Shown in pieces: positions 12,897 to 25,260 of a stretch of DNA of 64,000 nucleotides (positions within the stretch are counted from its first letter, which is position 1; each line of letters opens with the position of its first letter). Source of the DNA: Whitmania pigra (lineage: Eukaryota; Annelida; Clitellata; Hirudinida; Haemopidae); assembly GCA_021613335.1 (NCBI GenBank), contig JAJTWR010000305.1, positions 615,001 through 679,000 on the forward strand, in the 5' to 3' direction. Under the pieces are notes generated by a model, which worked only from the letters and a program-made list of their open reading frames with translations, had not been told where the DNA came from and did no database searches. Made by a program: the position numbers and the translations under genes.

Positions 12897-12899
<3 letters not shown>
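6852..12899 (+). CDS. ANKAR: Ankyrin and armadillo repeat protein (ANKAR-like)
   Basis: Multi-exon gene; exons I place at 6852-7430 (end uncertain), 7703-8017, 8200-8515, 8779-9185, 9376-9691, 9842-10050, 10307-10470, 10782-11029, 11189-11372, 11529-11676, 11890-12009, 12239-12485 and 12669-12899. From exon 2 on, all junctions keep frame with GT/AG ends. The N-terminus is acidic and disordered. Ankyrin repeats follow (FGWAPIHYCAYRGF; the splice 8017/8200 restores LLLKLGADIGTTDAQGHNAI). Armadillo-type helices then run to about exon 11 (CLAAIRAMTKGN, GAEGLAILNK, EEIRALAGQSLALMCF). The C-terminus is a charged coiled coil ending in an E/D run and GGTNQ. Order and content fit vertebrate ANKAR, whose molecular role is poorly known. 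The first exon join (7430/7703) is the weakest. Confidence 0.75.
10681..10720. repeat. TTA microsatellite in ANKAR intron
   Basis: Perfect TTA/ATT trinucleotide run inside the intron before the exon at 10782. Comparable TTA runs lie at 11713-11769 and 12041-12101 in later introns of the same gene, always on the sense strand as TTA. Confidence 0.9.
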
Positions 12900-12930
<31 letters not shown>

Positions 12931-13115
12931 TTTGTTAACAAGTTGTTTTTATTTCCTAAGTAATTTCTTCTTGCAAACAAACTTGCACTCTCCAGTTCAT
13001 AATAGTCATTTGCAGGCATTTGAGATCACTTTGTAAAAAAGAGTTAACAATTAAGAACATTAATTTCAAGAAACAGTTCGTAGTGGAAATATTGTCGACT
13101 GTCCGTATATTATTC

Positions 13116-16100
13116 TTATTCGAACGCTGACATTGCACGAACTCGAGACCTTGGTCGGTGATTTGACAATCTCACGACGTTGGAAACGACGTGGTTCACC
13201 CAGTCGACGTTCCGTTTGGGACAAAGTCTTGTCGTGGTCTCGAAGATGGCGGAGAGTTTCTCAAAGAAGAATTGTTCCTTGTTTTGGAAACCAGGCTGGA
13301 AAAATTGAGGGTGAAATATTTTGTCAATTGAAGAAAAGTCACAATTATTATAATAATAATAATAATAATAATAATATAAATGTTGTTTATTTATGTTTAG
13401 TCTCTGACACCGTCCACGCAGCGCCATTAAAAGTAAATGTTACTGTTACGAGATTAAAAAGTAATGAGCGATCTCGATATACTTTTAATACCAACAATTA
13501 AAGCAAAATTCTTTTAAATTTGAACACTCACCAATTTCAAGATTAATTCGAACGTCGCCAAAACTTTATCGGCACTCTGAGAGAGGGCAAAGTAACATAG
13601 AAGTTCCTCCGTGAGCTCGAAACCTGTGTTTGCATATGTAGTCTGAGAACTGAAGCTCGACGGGGGTACCGGGGATGTCTGGGTGGAGGAAACCCGAGGG
13701 TCGGTGCGATACGAAAACGCCCCGTCTTCCGTGACAACGATTCTCTTTTTAACAGGGGGGCCTGTCCCGGTGAATCCGTCGCCAGAATCCTCGAGGCTTC
13801 TTTTCTGTCCGAACCTGTGACACACGAGAGAAAACTTGAGCTCGTCGAAGTTGAGACTGGTTTTCTCGGACAGACACCTCATGTTTGCGATCACGGACTC
13901 GACCTGCGAAGGGTCATTGCGTCTAGCATAGTCACATTGCTACATCATTATCACTGTCATCATCATTTCAGAACACGTAAGACTTAGAATATCAGAACAT
14001 AAAACACTTAGAATATCAGAACGGATAATAATTATAATATCAGAATAATTGGATGGAGGTTGATGAGTTTACTGATGTTTTTGGGGCACTTACTTCCTCC
14101 ATGCTTCTGGTTCTTGCAGTTGGAGACATAAGTCTCCAGAGTTGAATGGAGGATCTTAAGAACTGAAAATTTGAGAATCCATGTACAAAAAAATATTCGA
14201 TAATTTAATAAAATAATTAATAACCAACAAATGTGGGGATTATGTCATCATCTGTCGTTGTTTCTGTGGCATATGATGTAATAACTACGACTATTGCGAG
14301 CATATAATTGTTATTGTTTTAAATATTGACTCGTAACAAATACGGAAATTTATTACAAATAAGCTACCTGTTGCTCTGCTAGGAAGCACATGAGTGGAGC
14401 TGTAATATCCCAAGCTGGAAATTCCAGAGGAAGCCAGAAATAGTTCCCGGGTGTGACGTTACTGAGATCTTCATCCGCCAAGCTCTGCATGGCCTTGTGT
14501 ATGCAATGTTGGCATGCAAACCGTGGCAGGCCTGTAACGTAACAAAGTGTCGTGAGCTTCGGGCTTTCGTATATCTCTGTTTCTCTGTGGCAGTGCAAGC
14601 CAAGCTGCAAACACAGCCCGCAACCGAAGTTGCTTTTACCTACGCTCTCGTGAACGTCACCCTCCGAGTCAACTCGCGTGCCTTGGGTCGAGGGTAGAAA
14701 GTTCATTGTAAGGTCATTTAAAAAGGTCAATGCAATCAGACGGGCATAAAAACGAGTGCAAAGTTTTAACCTAGCGGGTTCTCCAGTAGGTTCCAGACTA
14801 GGGTCGACAGCTGCTCGCCGTACACGGAGGCTACGACGGTTCTCGTCTAAGTTGGAAGGATAAAATATCTTTATTATTATTAATGTAATCACTAATTAAT
14901 TAAGTAAGAACAAGTGATAATTATTACTACTAACTGTAGTATTAATAACAATCACAATTACCATTGCTAGGTAAAGCATAACAAAAGGCGACGTGCGAAT
15001 AAATGTGGAGCATAATAGTTACGCACTGGCAACTACTCCCCAAACTAAACTTTAAATCGAGTTAAATAAGACCAACTAACCAATTGGACTCTCGTCAGAA
15101 AAACTTCAAGAAGAGTCGAGGATGTGGGATGCATGGTTCTGATCCTGTTCCAAATTCTCTGGCAAACAACGTCGCTCGAACCACAGATTCCAAACTGCGG
15201 AAAAATCATCAAAGGTGTTCTTACATGATCAGCTATAGACTAAGGTAGGTGAGAGTTCCTTCAATTAGGTGCCTTTCGTAGATGGTGCGACCGCACAGAT
15301 GCCGGGCGTAACTTTGGTAGGCTTAATGCCAACCCTAACCTTTCGTAACAAGAGATTGTATGATTTAGAATGGTTCGGCCCACATAATGTAGTTTTGAAC
15401 GATCGCAACAGTGTATTAAAACAAGTTTTAGCCAACTATAACGATGAAACGACTCATGGCTTACCACAAGTCGACCTATCCTTTGCACAGGGGAATGGTC
15501 GGGGGCAGAGGGCAAGTGGATCAGCCCGGGCACCTCGAGTTCGATGACTTCCGGGTACCTCTCAAACAGTCGTCCACAGATTCTGAAATGGAGTCTCTCG
15601 ATTCTTGAGGTGCCTTGTGGAAACAACAACAAATAATAATTATAATAATATGGCTGTGATTGTAAAAAAAGAAATTCGTAAAAGTAATATTAAGAGTTTC
15701 CATGAAATTACACATTTTTTTAAAGATGACAGCCAAAGATAAAATGCTTATGATTTAATGTTGCTATTGCTAATAACAGATAATCCCAAAAAATTAACAA
15801 ATTCAAAAGACATCTTATGCAATTAATAAGAATTAATAATAATTAAGTTCAGTGCCAACAGTTCCTCAAAATCTAAAACTGCAACAAACCATCTTCGCCC
15901 AAATCCATGTGGCTGATAGTGGACTTTTCGTAGAATTTCAGAAAGCCTCTGCCAAGATCCATCAGGAACTCGTCTCTCGCCTGAGACCTCGGTAAGTCTG
16001 TCATGCTCTTCGTGACCGCTTCCAAGAGCAGGGTGAAACACTTTGAGGCCAGAAAGCTAGGACACAGAGAGATCATCTCAGAATCTTTCTCCAAGTTGCC

Positions 16101-16603
16101 CAAATTTGGTTGTGTCAATTTCTGTTCGATGTTGCTGCACCACTGTAAATATGTTTGGTCACTGATTTTATTGCCGATATTACTTATGCCTATTTGTTAT
16201 CTTCATCTGCAATTTGCTTGCAATCTCGTTACAAATGTTGTCATTTCAATCATTAGTTTCTTTTGTAGAAAAAAAAAACCTTGTGCATTCACCATAACCA
16301 TTTTTCAACATTTGATCATTAACCTTTTCAAAGATATTTCTGTTATAATCCATTGTTTGATGTCCAGTCAAAGAAGAAACTAATTTGAAATGATTGTCTT
16401 CCTCATCAGGCTCTAATCTTGACTTTAAAATCTGACCAATGAGATCCTAGGTTGTAATAATTCAACAATTTTAAGAATTCTGGCAACAAGAGGTCATGCC
16501 TAACAATAAACGTGGTCAATGTGACATAAATGCCGGTCAAGAAATAAAACTGGCTCCCGCCAATGAAATTTGGCTCCGGTTGGATTTTAAGCTCTCGAAT
16601 CAT
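13116..16603 (-). CDS. Unrecognised helical protein, about 518 residues, nine exons
   Basis: Minus-strand gene convergent with the ANKAR-like gene (217 bases between stops). Exons, in transcript order: 16603-16424, 16142-15890, 15613-15465, 15194-15081, 14846-14771, 14531-14368, 14162-14094, 13903-13532 and 13295-13116. All joins keep frame; the start ATG at 16603 has an in-frame TAA upstream. The product looks mostly alpha-helical: for example LPEFLKLLNYYN, SFLASKCFTLLLEAVTKSM, LFERYPEVIELEVPGLIHLP, VYGEQLSTLVWNLLENPLGL, FLRSSIQLWRLM. A polar Ser/Thr/Pro-rich loop with a basic PVKKR patch (possible nuclear signal) interrupts the C-terminal third, and the end is NHRPRSRVRAMSAFE. I could not match it to a family. 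FOX-like GTAAACAAC motifs lie upstream at about 16718 and, on the other strand, near 17378. Confidence 0.65.
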
Positions 16604-19600
16604 TTCAAAATTTAAATGACGAAGAAGTTATTACTTGTAACTAAATTTATGTCTCAAATACAATTAATAAGCACACTTTACCCTCAATTCCATCGAATAA
16701 ATTCATCGAAAACAAACGTAAACAACGAAGTTTTCGCGGCAGTGATTTAAAAAAAATACATTATACAAAGTTTAGCTGCGATGGGCTACAATAGATGTCA
16801 AAAATGCTTAAATTTTAATTGTCGTTAGGTATCTATTTCTACAAAGAACGGTTCAACAAAGGGGTTCAAATAAGGGTTCTTTATGTTGTTTAGGCGCTCA
16901 AAGCCACCAATGAACCCCTCGCATAAACAAAATGGTCATTCTTCCAACCATTCGCACATCTGTTGAGTAAATAGAATCGTCTAGACAAAGAATCAAAGGG
17001 TAGCTCTGGAAAACAATTCACACTCGTAATTAAAGACTTCTCTTTACTCCGTCGAGTTAAAGAACCTGTAATTATTGGAACTTTTGGGGTTCATTTCCCA
17101 GTTATTAATCTTTAATGAGGACCAAACAATTTCTGTAATATGACACCAGACTTATCGTCTTATCCGGAGCAGCGGTCTGCATGTTGACACGAAATGCCAA
17201 CAGAAGACAAAAACCAAAATCCAGACATAATTGAATGTCCGATGACACGGGTTTCTGGTTTCTTTGTTGTCCAGAGAGTCACCAAAATCAGTTCTTTCCA
17301 CAATAATCAAACCCGATAAGAACCTGCCATCTTAAATTCCATACTAAACCTAGCAAATGATGTTTGTCATTGTCATTGTTGTTTACGGGTGCCTAAAACG
17401 TTTTGAAAACATAACAGTTTCGTCACAGATGAAGACGTTACAAGAGGATTGAAGAGATTATTCAAACCTCCCAATAAGATCAAATTAAAGTCGACTCTAA
17501 GCTAATGAATCGGAAAACCATTTTTGTTCACCGCTAAGATTTACAATCAATTCGCATTGTTGAGCAATTGTGAATGGATGAAGGAAGGTCTAGGATTTAC
17601 TGCGAGTGAATTGCATTTTTATTTAATCATTCAATGTGTGATCGAATAGAATGGAAATGATTTTCAACCGATTAATAATACTGTCAATATTAACGGTGCT
17701 GGTGAGGATTGCATATAATAGATACCGCTGATGATTAATTTATTAATTAAATTATAACTAACAGGTAGATAATTAACTGAAATAATTTTAATTCTTATTA
17801 ACTTCCACAACGGATTTTCAACTCATTTCAGCGCATGAACTCATTTGATACACAAAAAAAACAAGACCAAAGTACAGAAGAACCACTCACCACCTGAAGC
17901 CAGGTGAGTCGAAATTATAATACAGGTTGACACCCAATCTTAATGCACCGCAGGTACTGTTTATCAACAATGGACACATGGAAAGATAGATCAACAGTCA
18001 CCTGGATTGATAATTAGTTTTAAATACGTTATAATTATCATCCATAATTTATAACTGCTCGCAAATCATTTTTTATTTTCACAATGAGAGCTTAAAGAAT
18101 TCATTAAATATTCTTGAACAATTTCTGAAAAAAAAGTTATTATATGCAAGGTGATCGAAGAGTGAATAATTTATTAATTAGTTTATCGGTGCATTGGTGC
18201 ATGGAGATGAATTCGTCGCTGCATCATTTCACAATCTCCGGTCGATCAGATTTTCATGCATTGTAATCATTCATTTCTTTAAACTTGTACAAGTATTTAT
18301 ATAGTTGTACGATTGCATGAACTTAAAGCCTCAGCATGAACCATAATCTTATCGCAATCTTGTATTTTATCCAAATCATCTTGCTGAGAAGATAGAAGAT
18401 GATGAGAGGATGGATGGATGGATGGACGGATGGGTTGGTGAGTAGATGAAGGGATGGAGGAATGTACAGACGAGTGATGGACTTGGAGACTCCCTCTCAT
18501 CTTCATCCTCCTCCTTTTCATCATCATCATCATCACCATCGATGTTGTCATCATCATCATCATCAATATCACCAACACCATCATCGTCATCACTAACACA
18601 ATCACCAACAATGTTAGTAGCATCATTGTTGTCACGACCTTTGAACTCCCGTGGTTGCAGTGGATTCCCAATCGAGAATGTCGCGTGGCAGTGAATCCCG
18701 CCAAAAAGGCACGAGGCTCATGAATATTGATTAGCTAGTTGGCACCCAGCCAATAATAATTAGGCGCTGGCGGGAAAATTCAATTCGTTAAGAGTTGATA
18801 AGTTTTCAGTGTTAATTCAGTCAATACTAATACTACTACTACTACTAGTAATAAAAAATAATAATAACTTAATAAATGTAAATTATAATTCGTCTGCTCG
18901 TTATTGACATTCTATCGACAAAGGTCATGTCACGGTCAAGTGAGGATGTCATCATCGTTGATTTCTGGATCGACAACAATGATGACGCAATCAAAATGCG
19001 GAAGTATTGCCGACAGGTTTACAAGGAATTTGTCTTGTAAATGATGACACCTTTCTTTTTGTTTTCCAAAATATTTTGCAAATGCAATTTATAAAGAAAT
19101 TATGAATAGTTATTAATATAATTATTATAAATACTTAGGTGTTTTTATAAACTTAATCATCGATTTTATTTCAATTTCAATCGTACCTCGTAATGATTTG
19201 AAACATTCAAAATTCAACATTCATTACAATTCAAACCATGCTACAAAACATTACGTCATCGACCTCTTGACACCTTTTTGCTCTTTGACCCTGATTTGAC
19301 CCCAAAATTTACCCCAACCCAACCCAACGGATTCAGACATCTAACGCCAGAGGTGATTATTATTAGGGGCTTTTCAACCCGAGGAGTTCTTATCTCAACC
19401 CACGTTCCGCTCGAGAGGCTCCCTTGAGTGGTTTTTCGATTCCCCAGGTGTCAATGCCTCATCACAGCTGAAAATCATCATCATTATCGTTGTCGTCATC
19501 GTCATCATCATCATCATCGCTGAAGTGTCACAATCAGATGCAACGCATTGTCTACCGTAAGTTGACGATAAAGACCACGATAACGACGACGACGACGACG

Positions 19601-20480
19601 ATGATGATGTTGGTGATGATAACGATGATCAGGCGTTATTGATTGTAATGATATTATTTTTTGACTTCATCCCCAGAAAATCGTGCAAACAATTTGATCG
19701 CTGATGACGCAATCAGTTAGAAACCTTTTCAATTTCGCAGTGACGTCATATCAATCAAGGTTCCTGACATCTGTCATGGTCTATTTATAGAAAGAGAGTC
19801 CTGCCTTATTAGCATTCGACTCTTCATTGGTCGATCAATTTTAATGTCTTGCATGCTAATTAGTTTCAAGATTGAAACGCATTGATTGAAACTTTGAGCT
19901 GAAATGTTTGAGCGATTTATAGTCGCCACTATTTATTTGTGTCCTTGATTAATTATGATAATGATTATGTAATAATTAAACATGTCAACATTATTTACTA
20001 TCTGAATTTTGATGGTTTTATATTCTTTTCTATTTAATTTTATTTAATAGTAACTTCACATTTAACTTCATATTTTGCGCTAAACGATCCATCCATCCAT
20101 CTATGCATTATTCCATCCATCCATCCATCCACCCACTCATCAATTCCTTCAGTCCAACCCATTTCCAACTTCATCTTTTCCAAAGCACGTAGACAGACGT
20201 CATCAAAAATGGCGCAAACAGGTAGAAGGAAGCCGAAGAGTTGAGAATGTTTATAGAACTCGGATCTTGTGTAAACATGGTTAGCATTTCCAAAGGAGAT
20301 TTCAAGTCAGCCAGTCCGTAGCTCTTGTTTCAACTGGCAGACAAAAACAAGACCACGTGACCTCGTCAAAAGCGTAACTTTAAAGCTGTCACTTCAGTCG
20401 CACTTCAACTGGTGACTTATTACCGCCTCGACACTAGCGAACCTGTTGCGCAATCGACGTAATGGTCTTTGCAAGCACAG
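16604..20480. other. Intergenic, no gene seen
   Basis: About 3.9 kb with no supportable exon on either strand. It holds ATC/GAT-type low-complexity tracts at 18520-18600 and 19480-19630, a GGATGGAT tract at about 18408-18450, and an ATCC tract at 20085-20135. Long open frames over these tracts are artefacts. Confidence 0.55.
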
Positions 20481-20531
20481 AAAAGGCGGGATGACGAGTC
20501 GCTCGATTCGGCGCGCACTTGCTTGGCTCGT

Positions 20532-20630
20532 ATGCAAATTTAGACCAATGAGAGGCGCGGTTTAGACTTTGGCGCCAATTTGCCATTTAACCCGGGCCTC
20601 ACGTGAGTTTCTTTCGTGCGTGTGTATAAA
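20532..20630 (+). promoter_or_regulatory. Compact TATA promoter with octamer, CCAAT, E2F and E-box motifs
   Basis: Within 100 bases, in order: octamer ATGCAAAT (20532-20539), CCAAT (20545-20549), a perfect E2F-type palindrome TTTGGCGCCAA (20568-20578), E-box CACGTG (20600-20605) and TATAAA (20625-20630). GC content rises sharply against the AT-rich flanks. Transcription would be expected to start near 20655, about 140 bases before the ATG at 20793. The set of sites resembles promoters of growth- or S-phase-linked genes; that reading is inference. Confidence 0.7.
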
Positions 20631-20792
20631 TGCGTGGGGAGGGAGCTTTTTACCTGGTTATTTCAAGTGAAACGTTGTTAGGTGCCGGTCGGAATTTGTA
20701 AATAAATATTAGTTATTATAATAATAATAATAATAATAATATTAATACTATTAATTAGCAATTGTTAGTAATCGAGTTGAACGTTTAGAAAC

Positions 20793-21867
20793 ATGCTGGA
20801 CGTAGAAGGTTTGTTTTTGTAACAATTCGTTGTCGTTGTTGATGTTGCATTGGTGTAGTAGTTGTTGTCATGATGGTTGTGATAACGATGATGATGATGA
20901 TGACGTTGTCGTTGTCGTTGCTGTTGTATCAGTTTTAGTCCATCGAAACTGCACGCTTACGTTGTTGTTGACTCTTGACAGTGTGGCTATCAAATGAAGG
21001 TTTATTTATAAAATTTAATTATTAATGTTAAAAATATTTAATCATTAGTTATCACTTAACCAAGTAACTCTTTCAACAACAACAACAACAACAAGTCATC
21101 AGCACAGATATGATAAGACTATCAATAAAAATGTTCACTAAACTAATAACTCATTGATAATTTCTAAATTTCATCACCTCGCCATTCTTTTGCAGCCATA
21201 AACAACCCACTGGACATACTTAGTTACGTCTGTTCAAACCTGTGCAGCAAGATAAAAATCAGCAACAAACACTCCACGATCAAGTCTGAACCGGAGAAAG
21301 ACACCAAGGAACTTCTGCTCTACTGCCACGAGAGTCTGGACTCGTTTTTCGACGAAGACGACGACGCCAGGGACGCGAGGAAAAGGCGGAACTACCTGCT
21401 CGAAAGAGAGTACAAATTGGTTTCGAAATCGGTAAGTATTGATTGGTTGAAAGTTGATCCGTTGGTTGAATGCTTTGAGGTTGAAAATGATTGAGGTTGA
21501 TGTTGCCCGAGCAAACTGTTTAGAACTGTTTTTTGTATATGCCCGTTTTTATGACTGATTTATGGGAGTAATTTGGTAGATAATTTTTCGATGAATTGAC
21601 ATGAATTGCTTGACGTAAAATGAATCACTTATTGATTCAATCAAAAAGTACGATTGAACAAAGACCAATCAAGCTCATTATTCGTTTCAACAGCCAACCC
21701 AAACAACCGGGTTCATTCCCACATCTCAACTGCCAACACAGACTCGAGACAAAAAGAGGAAGTGCCTCAGAGAATTCGACAACGATGCAGACGAACCTTC
21801 TAGAAAAATGACTAGACACAATAGGGGGAACCTTTACAAGCAATTGCGCGAAGAGATTGTTCACTGA
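20793..21867 (+). CDS. Unrecognised 125-residue protein with acidic patch and basic motif
   Basis: Three exons, 20793-20808, 21196-21431 and 21742-21867, with GT/AG ends, frame kept, and TGA stop at 21865. The product begins MLDVEAINNPLDILSYVC. It contains the sequence IKSE, which fits the SUMO acceptor pattern (hydrophobic-K-x-E), an acidic run (FFDEDDDARDA), a basic helix (RKRRNYLLEREYKLVSKS, including an RxxL motif) and KKRK, a likely nuclear signal. It ends NLYKQLREEIVH. No signal peptide or membrane segment is visible. The pattern suggests a small nuclear regulator, in keeping with the E2F/octamer promoter just upstream, but I do not recognise the family. A short first coding exon of only 16 bases is notable. 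Confidence 0.7.
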
Positions 21868-24236
21868 ACCACGTCAATAGGTCAGTAAGAGACTCTATTT
21901 CTGCATTCTACTTTAGTTGCTTCTAACCCAAACCTCTTGGGTTCGAGTCCTGTCGAAACCCATTCGTGATTTAGTCACGTTTGAGATGCTTATCTTGTAT
22001 ACAAAAGGCGCCAAAACTCCCTTCAATGGCAATATTTAAGACACGATTAAGTACATCTCAGAGCCGCAAAAAGTTGCTGAGCTTGCTTTTGGGTCGTTAA
22101 GTGGGCGAATGGAGTTTCGATCTTAATTCATTCAGCTGGAACGTGGAATGTGGCGGAATGGCGTGCGTGATGTTTTTCCTGTTTGTCGGTCACGCGAGGA
22201 GCAGCTCTTAGTCGATATGAGAGAGGCGCTTATCTCGGCCGTATCTGGCCCAAAGAATAATACTGTTTACTCTGACAGCCTGTCGCCTGAATTCGCGCTC
22301 TTTTCACTCACTCATTCATTAATTCAGTGAGTTAGTCTTCCCTTGAATATAATCATTCATTCGATCAACTAACTTACTCACTCACTCATCTACTCATTCA
22401 TTCACCCACCCAGCCCATCTAATCATTTAAGTCACCCACTCATCCATTTACCATTTCTATTTACGATCTCGACTTCAACCGTTGAAACATCAGAGGCAGT
22501 CTGAGTGGTTTATGCCCGGCATTTTTAATTATGATAATCAGTTTGAATCTCATTCTCCTCTACGCTCATTCGACCGTTTGCTTGACCTACCCTCTCCTCA
22601 TAGAAGTTCATAGGCAGACTGAAAATAGGTCTTTATCAAGACCACTGATAATTAATAAAAAAATTTACTTTTATTTATAATATGTCATTTGTAATAAATG
22701 ATATATGTTATTACTAATAATAGCAATAATACCTACGAAATATCTAGGGGCTAAAGTTAATTCAGCTCGCGTTTCGAGTGCACTTACCCAGGGTATGACC
22801 CTGGCGAATTCCTTGTACGTCTACCCTCGTTTCAATCAGTGCTCGAGGATTGAAACCAATCATGAATTCAAATGCGGTTCAGAAGAGCATGTCGAACCAG
22901 TTAAGAGAGTTTTAGAGCGGTAAGGCTTTGCCAGATGTTCTCTTATCTTGCAACGGAGTAGTCGGAATGTCTGAATGTTTTGACGTCTGGAAGTCTGGAT
23001 TTGAGATCACGTGATCAACCCGAGATGCTGCTAGGTTGTAAATAGCCACTCGATAGAGCAACCTTTCCGCCCCCATTCAACAAGTACCGTTTCGCTTCGC
23101 AAAGTTCAATGTTAATGTTACGAGTGGATCCTCGATGGTTCTTTGTTTTGATAGTTGCGCAATGATACCATTTAAAATAATTAAGATTGTAAGGATGTAT
23201 CAATAATAACATTTACATTAATCACGATAGCAGATGTTACACGCAATTATATTAATAATAATAATAATAATTTTTAAATTCAAATCATGAATAATTGTTT
23301 GTAATAAACAATTGAATTAAATAATTCAGTACTAAAAATAAAATTTTTAATTTTAGCATCAGTCCAGCCGCGAGATTCTAGTCCGTATCAGCATTATCCG
23401 CGTGTCTCGATGAAGATGACTTCAACTTTGTGAAACTCATTACGAGAAGTCTCTTCATTTTGAAAGATAAAGTGAAGATTTGTACATACATTTGAGGACG
23501 ATTTCGCTTGGAGATGATTTGAAAATAGAAATTCATTTTCGTTTAATTCTGCAAAATTCCTTCATTGGATTCTGATGTGCGGATGGATTGGATTTTGTGT
23601 CACGCTTGGTGAAATGGAATGATGCTGGCTTGGCTAAAATGAGATTGTTTTGAGTGCGATTTTTTGTTCAATTTGATATGAAAAGAGAATTTATTTATTT
23701 ATTTATATAAATTTATTCGTTTGAAATTCATTTTTTCAAGAAGTTGAATTTTCGTCCTGATTTTCTTAACTTAAAAGACAGTTGCAGTTGAAACATCGGC
23801 TTATGTAAATATTGTTTGTCTCTGTAAATGCATTGCTAATGTCCGTGCGAATGCGTCTCCCCTCGTCCTTGTTTGTAAACAACGCGGGATGCATTTGAAA
23901 TGTCACATTCCTTGATTCATCACTTGAAATGACAATCACAATAAATGTTTACTTTCTCTTATTTTTTCCCCCTTCAATCCGTTGCTGATAAACCGTACGT
24001 AAGCGAGATAGTAATCATAAGCAAAGCAACGGATGTTACGCCAACATCTCAGCAGTAAAACTGATTGAAGCCATTAGATTAGATGTTCCATTCGGGAATA
24101 CGGAAGAATACGCAGCCTTTTTTTACGCAACGATTGACTCAATCATTCCTATGATTGATCACTCGAAGGAGAACAACAATCAAGCGTAATATTTATCCAT
24201 TGCCTCACATCTATTTAACAGATTGAAAGATGAAAG

Positions 24237-24283
24237 AGCAGATTCTAAAGCAGACAGCACGGGTTCAAACCCCGTATCTGCTG
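24237..24283 (+). repeat. tRNA-like mini-hairpin (acceptor + T arm only)
   Basis: AGCAGAT at 24237-24243 is the exact complement of ATCTGCT at 24276-24282. Between them lie 15 bases and a perfect T-arm, ACGGG-TTCAAAC-CCCGT (24259-24275), with the classic T-loop/B-box. There is no room for D or anticodon arms. It may be a degenerate tRNA-derived SINE or a retroposed tRNA fragment; it is not a functional cytosolic tRNA. Confidence 0.5.
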
Positions 24284-25158
24284 GTAGCTTAGTCAGACCA
24301 CGGGTGTAGACAGAAACTACAAAGGCTGCTTATGTAACTCACCCGGAGTTTCAGAAAACAGAGTTGTTTAAGACCACATCCTTTGATGAGGAAGATGTTA
24401 CCGATAAAAGGGATTTCATTGTTGCGTATCGATGACGGTGTACTTAACAACCCGGGTTGTGATTGGAATCCGCTGAAACAATAAGATTCAATTCTGGATT
24501 TAACTTTTATCACCATAGCTAGGAAAGTTTTCAGACGCCATAGCGACATCGACTACAGCTGTTTCGAGTGGTGCGTCTACAGACTACTTGTTTAAAAATC
24601 AAAGGTAGAACTCGTTTGGAAGTCGGTTCGACATGAAACATCAAAAACGGTAAAGTATCACCTGGCAAACACTCACTTTACCACTCTTACCGTTTATGGA
24701 ATTTCAACTCGAATGTTTTCAACTCCTGGAATGGTTACTTCAGTCTTCAGTTGTTCTCCACGGTTCTGTTAATTCATCCATCAAAATCACTCATCCATCA
24801 ATTGGTCCTTCAATTCATCCAAGCGTGTTATTGGAATTATTTGTAATTTTAAAATGTTAAATTAAATAAATAGCTAAATGTTTATTCTGCTTTATCTCCG
24901 TAATGTTCATCTACGGATTTCATTACAATCCAAATTAGCGGCATTGAGATAACGTCGCCGATGATAATGATTGTAATAGCTGGAATGATGATAATGATGA
25001 CGACGACGACGATGTTGATGAATACAAACTGATGTTAGGTTGATGTGGAAATGAGAGACTAGAAAAATGAAATGCTTATTTACGGCTTCGACTCTCCATA
25101 ATTTCACGTAACAACTTCCCCAGAGCAATGAAACATCACCACTTTACCATATCAACCA

Positions 25159-25260
25159 TGAATGAATGAATGAATGAATGAATGAATGAATGAATGAATG
25201 AATGAACGAATGAATGAATGACTAAATGACTGAATGATTGCATGAATGACTGACTGAATT
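25159..25260. repeat. AATG tetranucleotide repeat
   Basis: About twelve near-perfect AATG units followed by degenerate copies (GACTGAATG variants), then an AAAT tract at 25280-25312. Confidence 0.9.

Noticed and set aside
13133..13501. 122-codon plus-strand open frame containing poly-Asn
   Set aside because: It runs across an AAT repeat and is antisense to the last exon of the minus-strand nine-exon gene.
18297..18704. Open frames on both strands rich in Met/Ser
   Set aside because: Product of ATC/GAT repeats; no splice-consistent extension.
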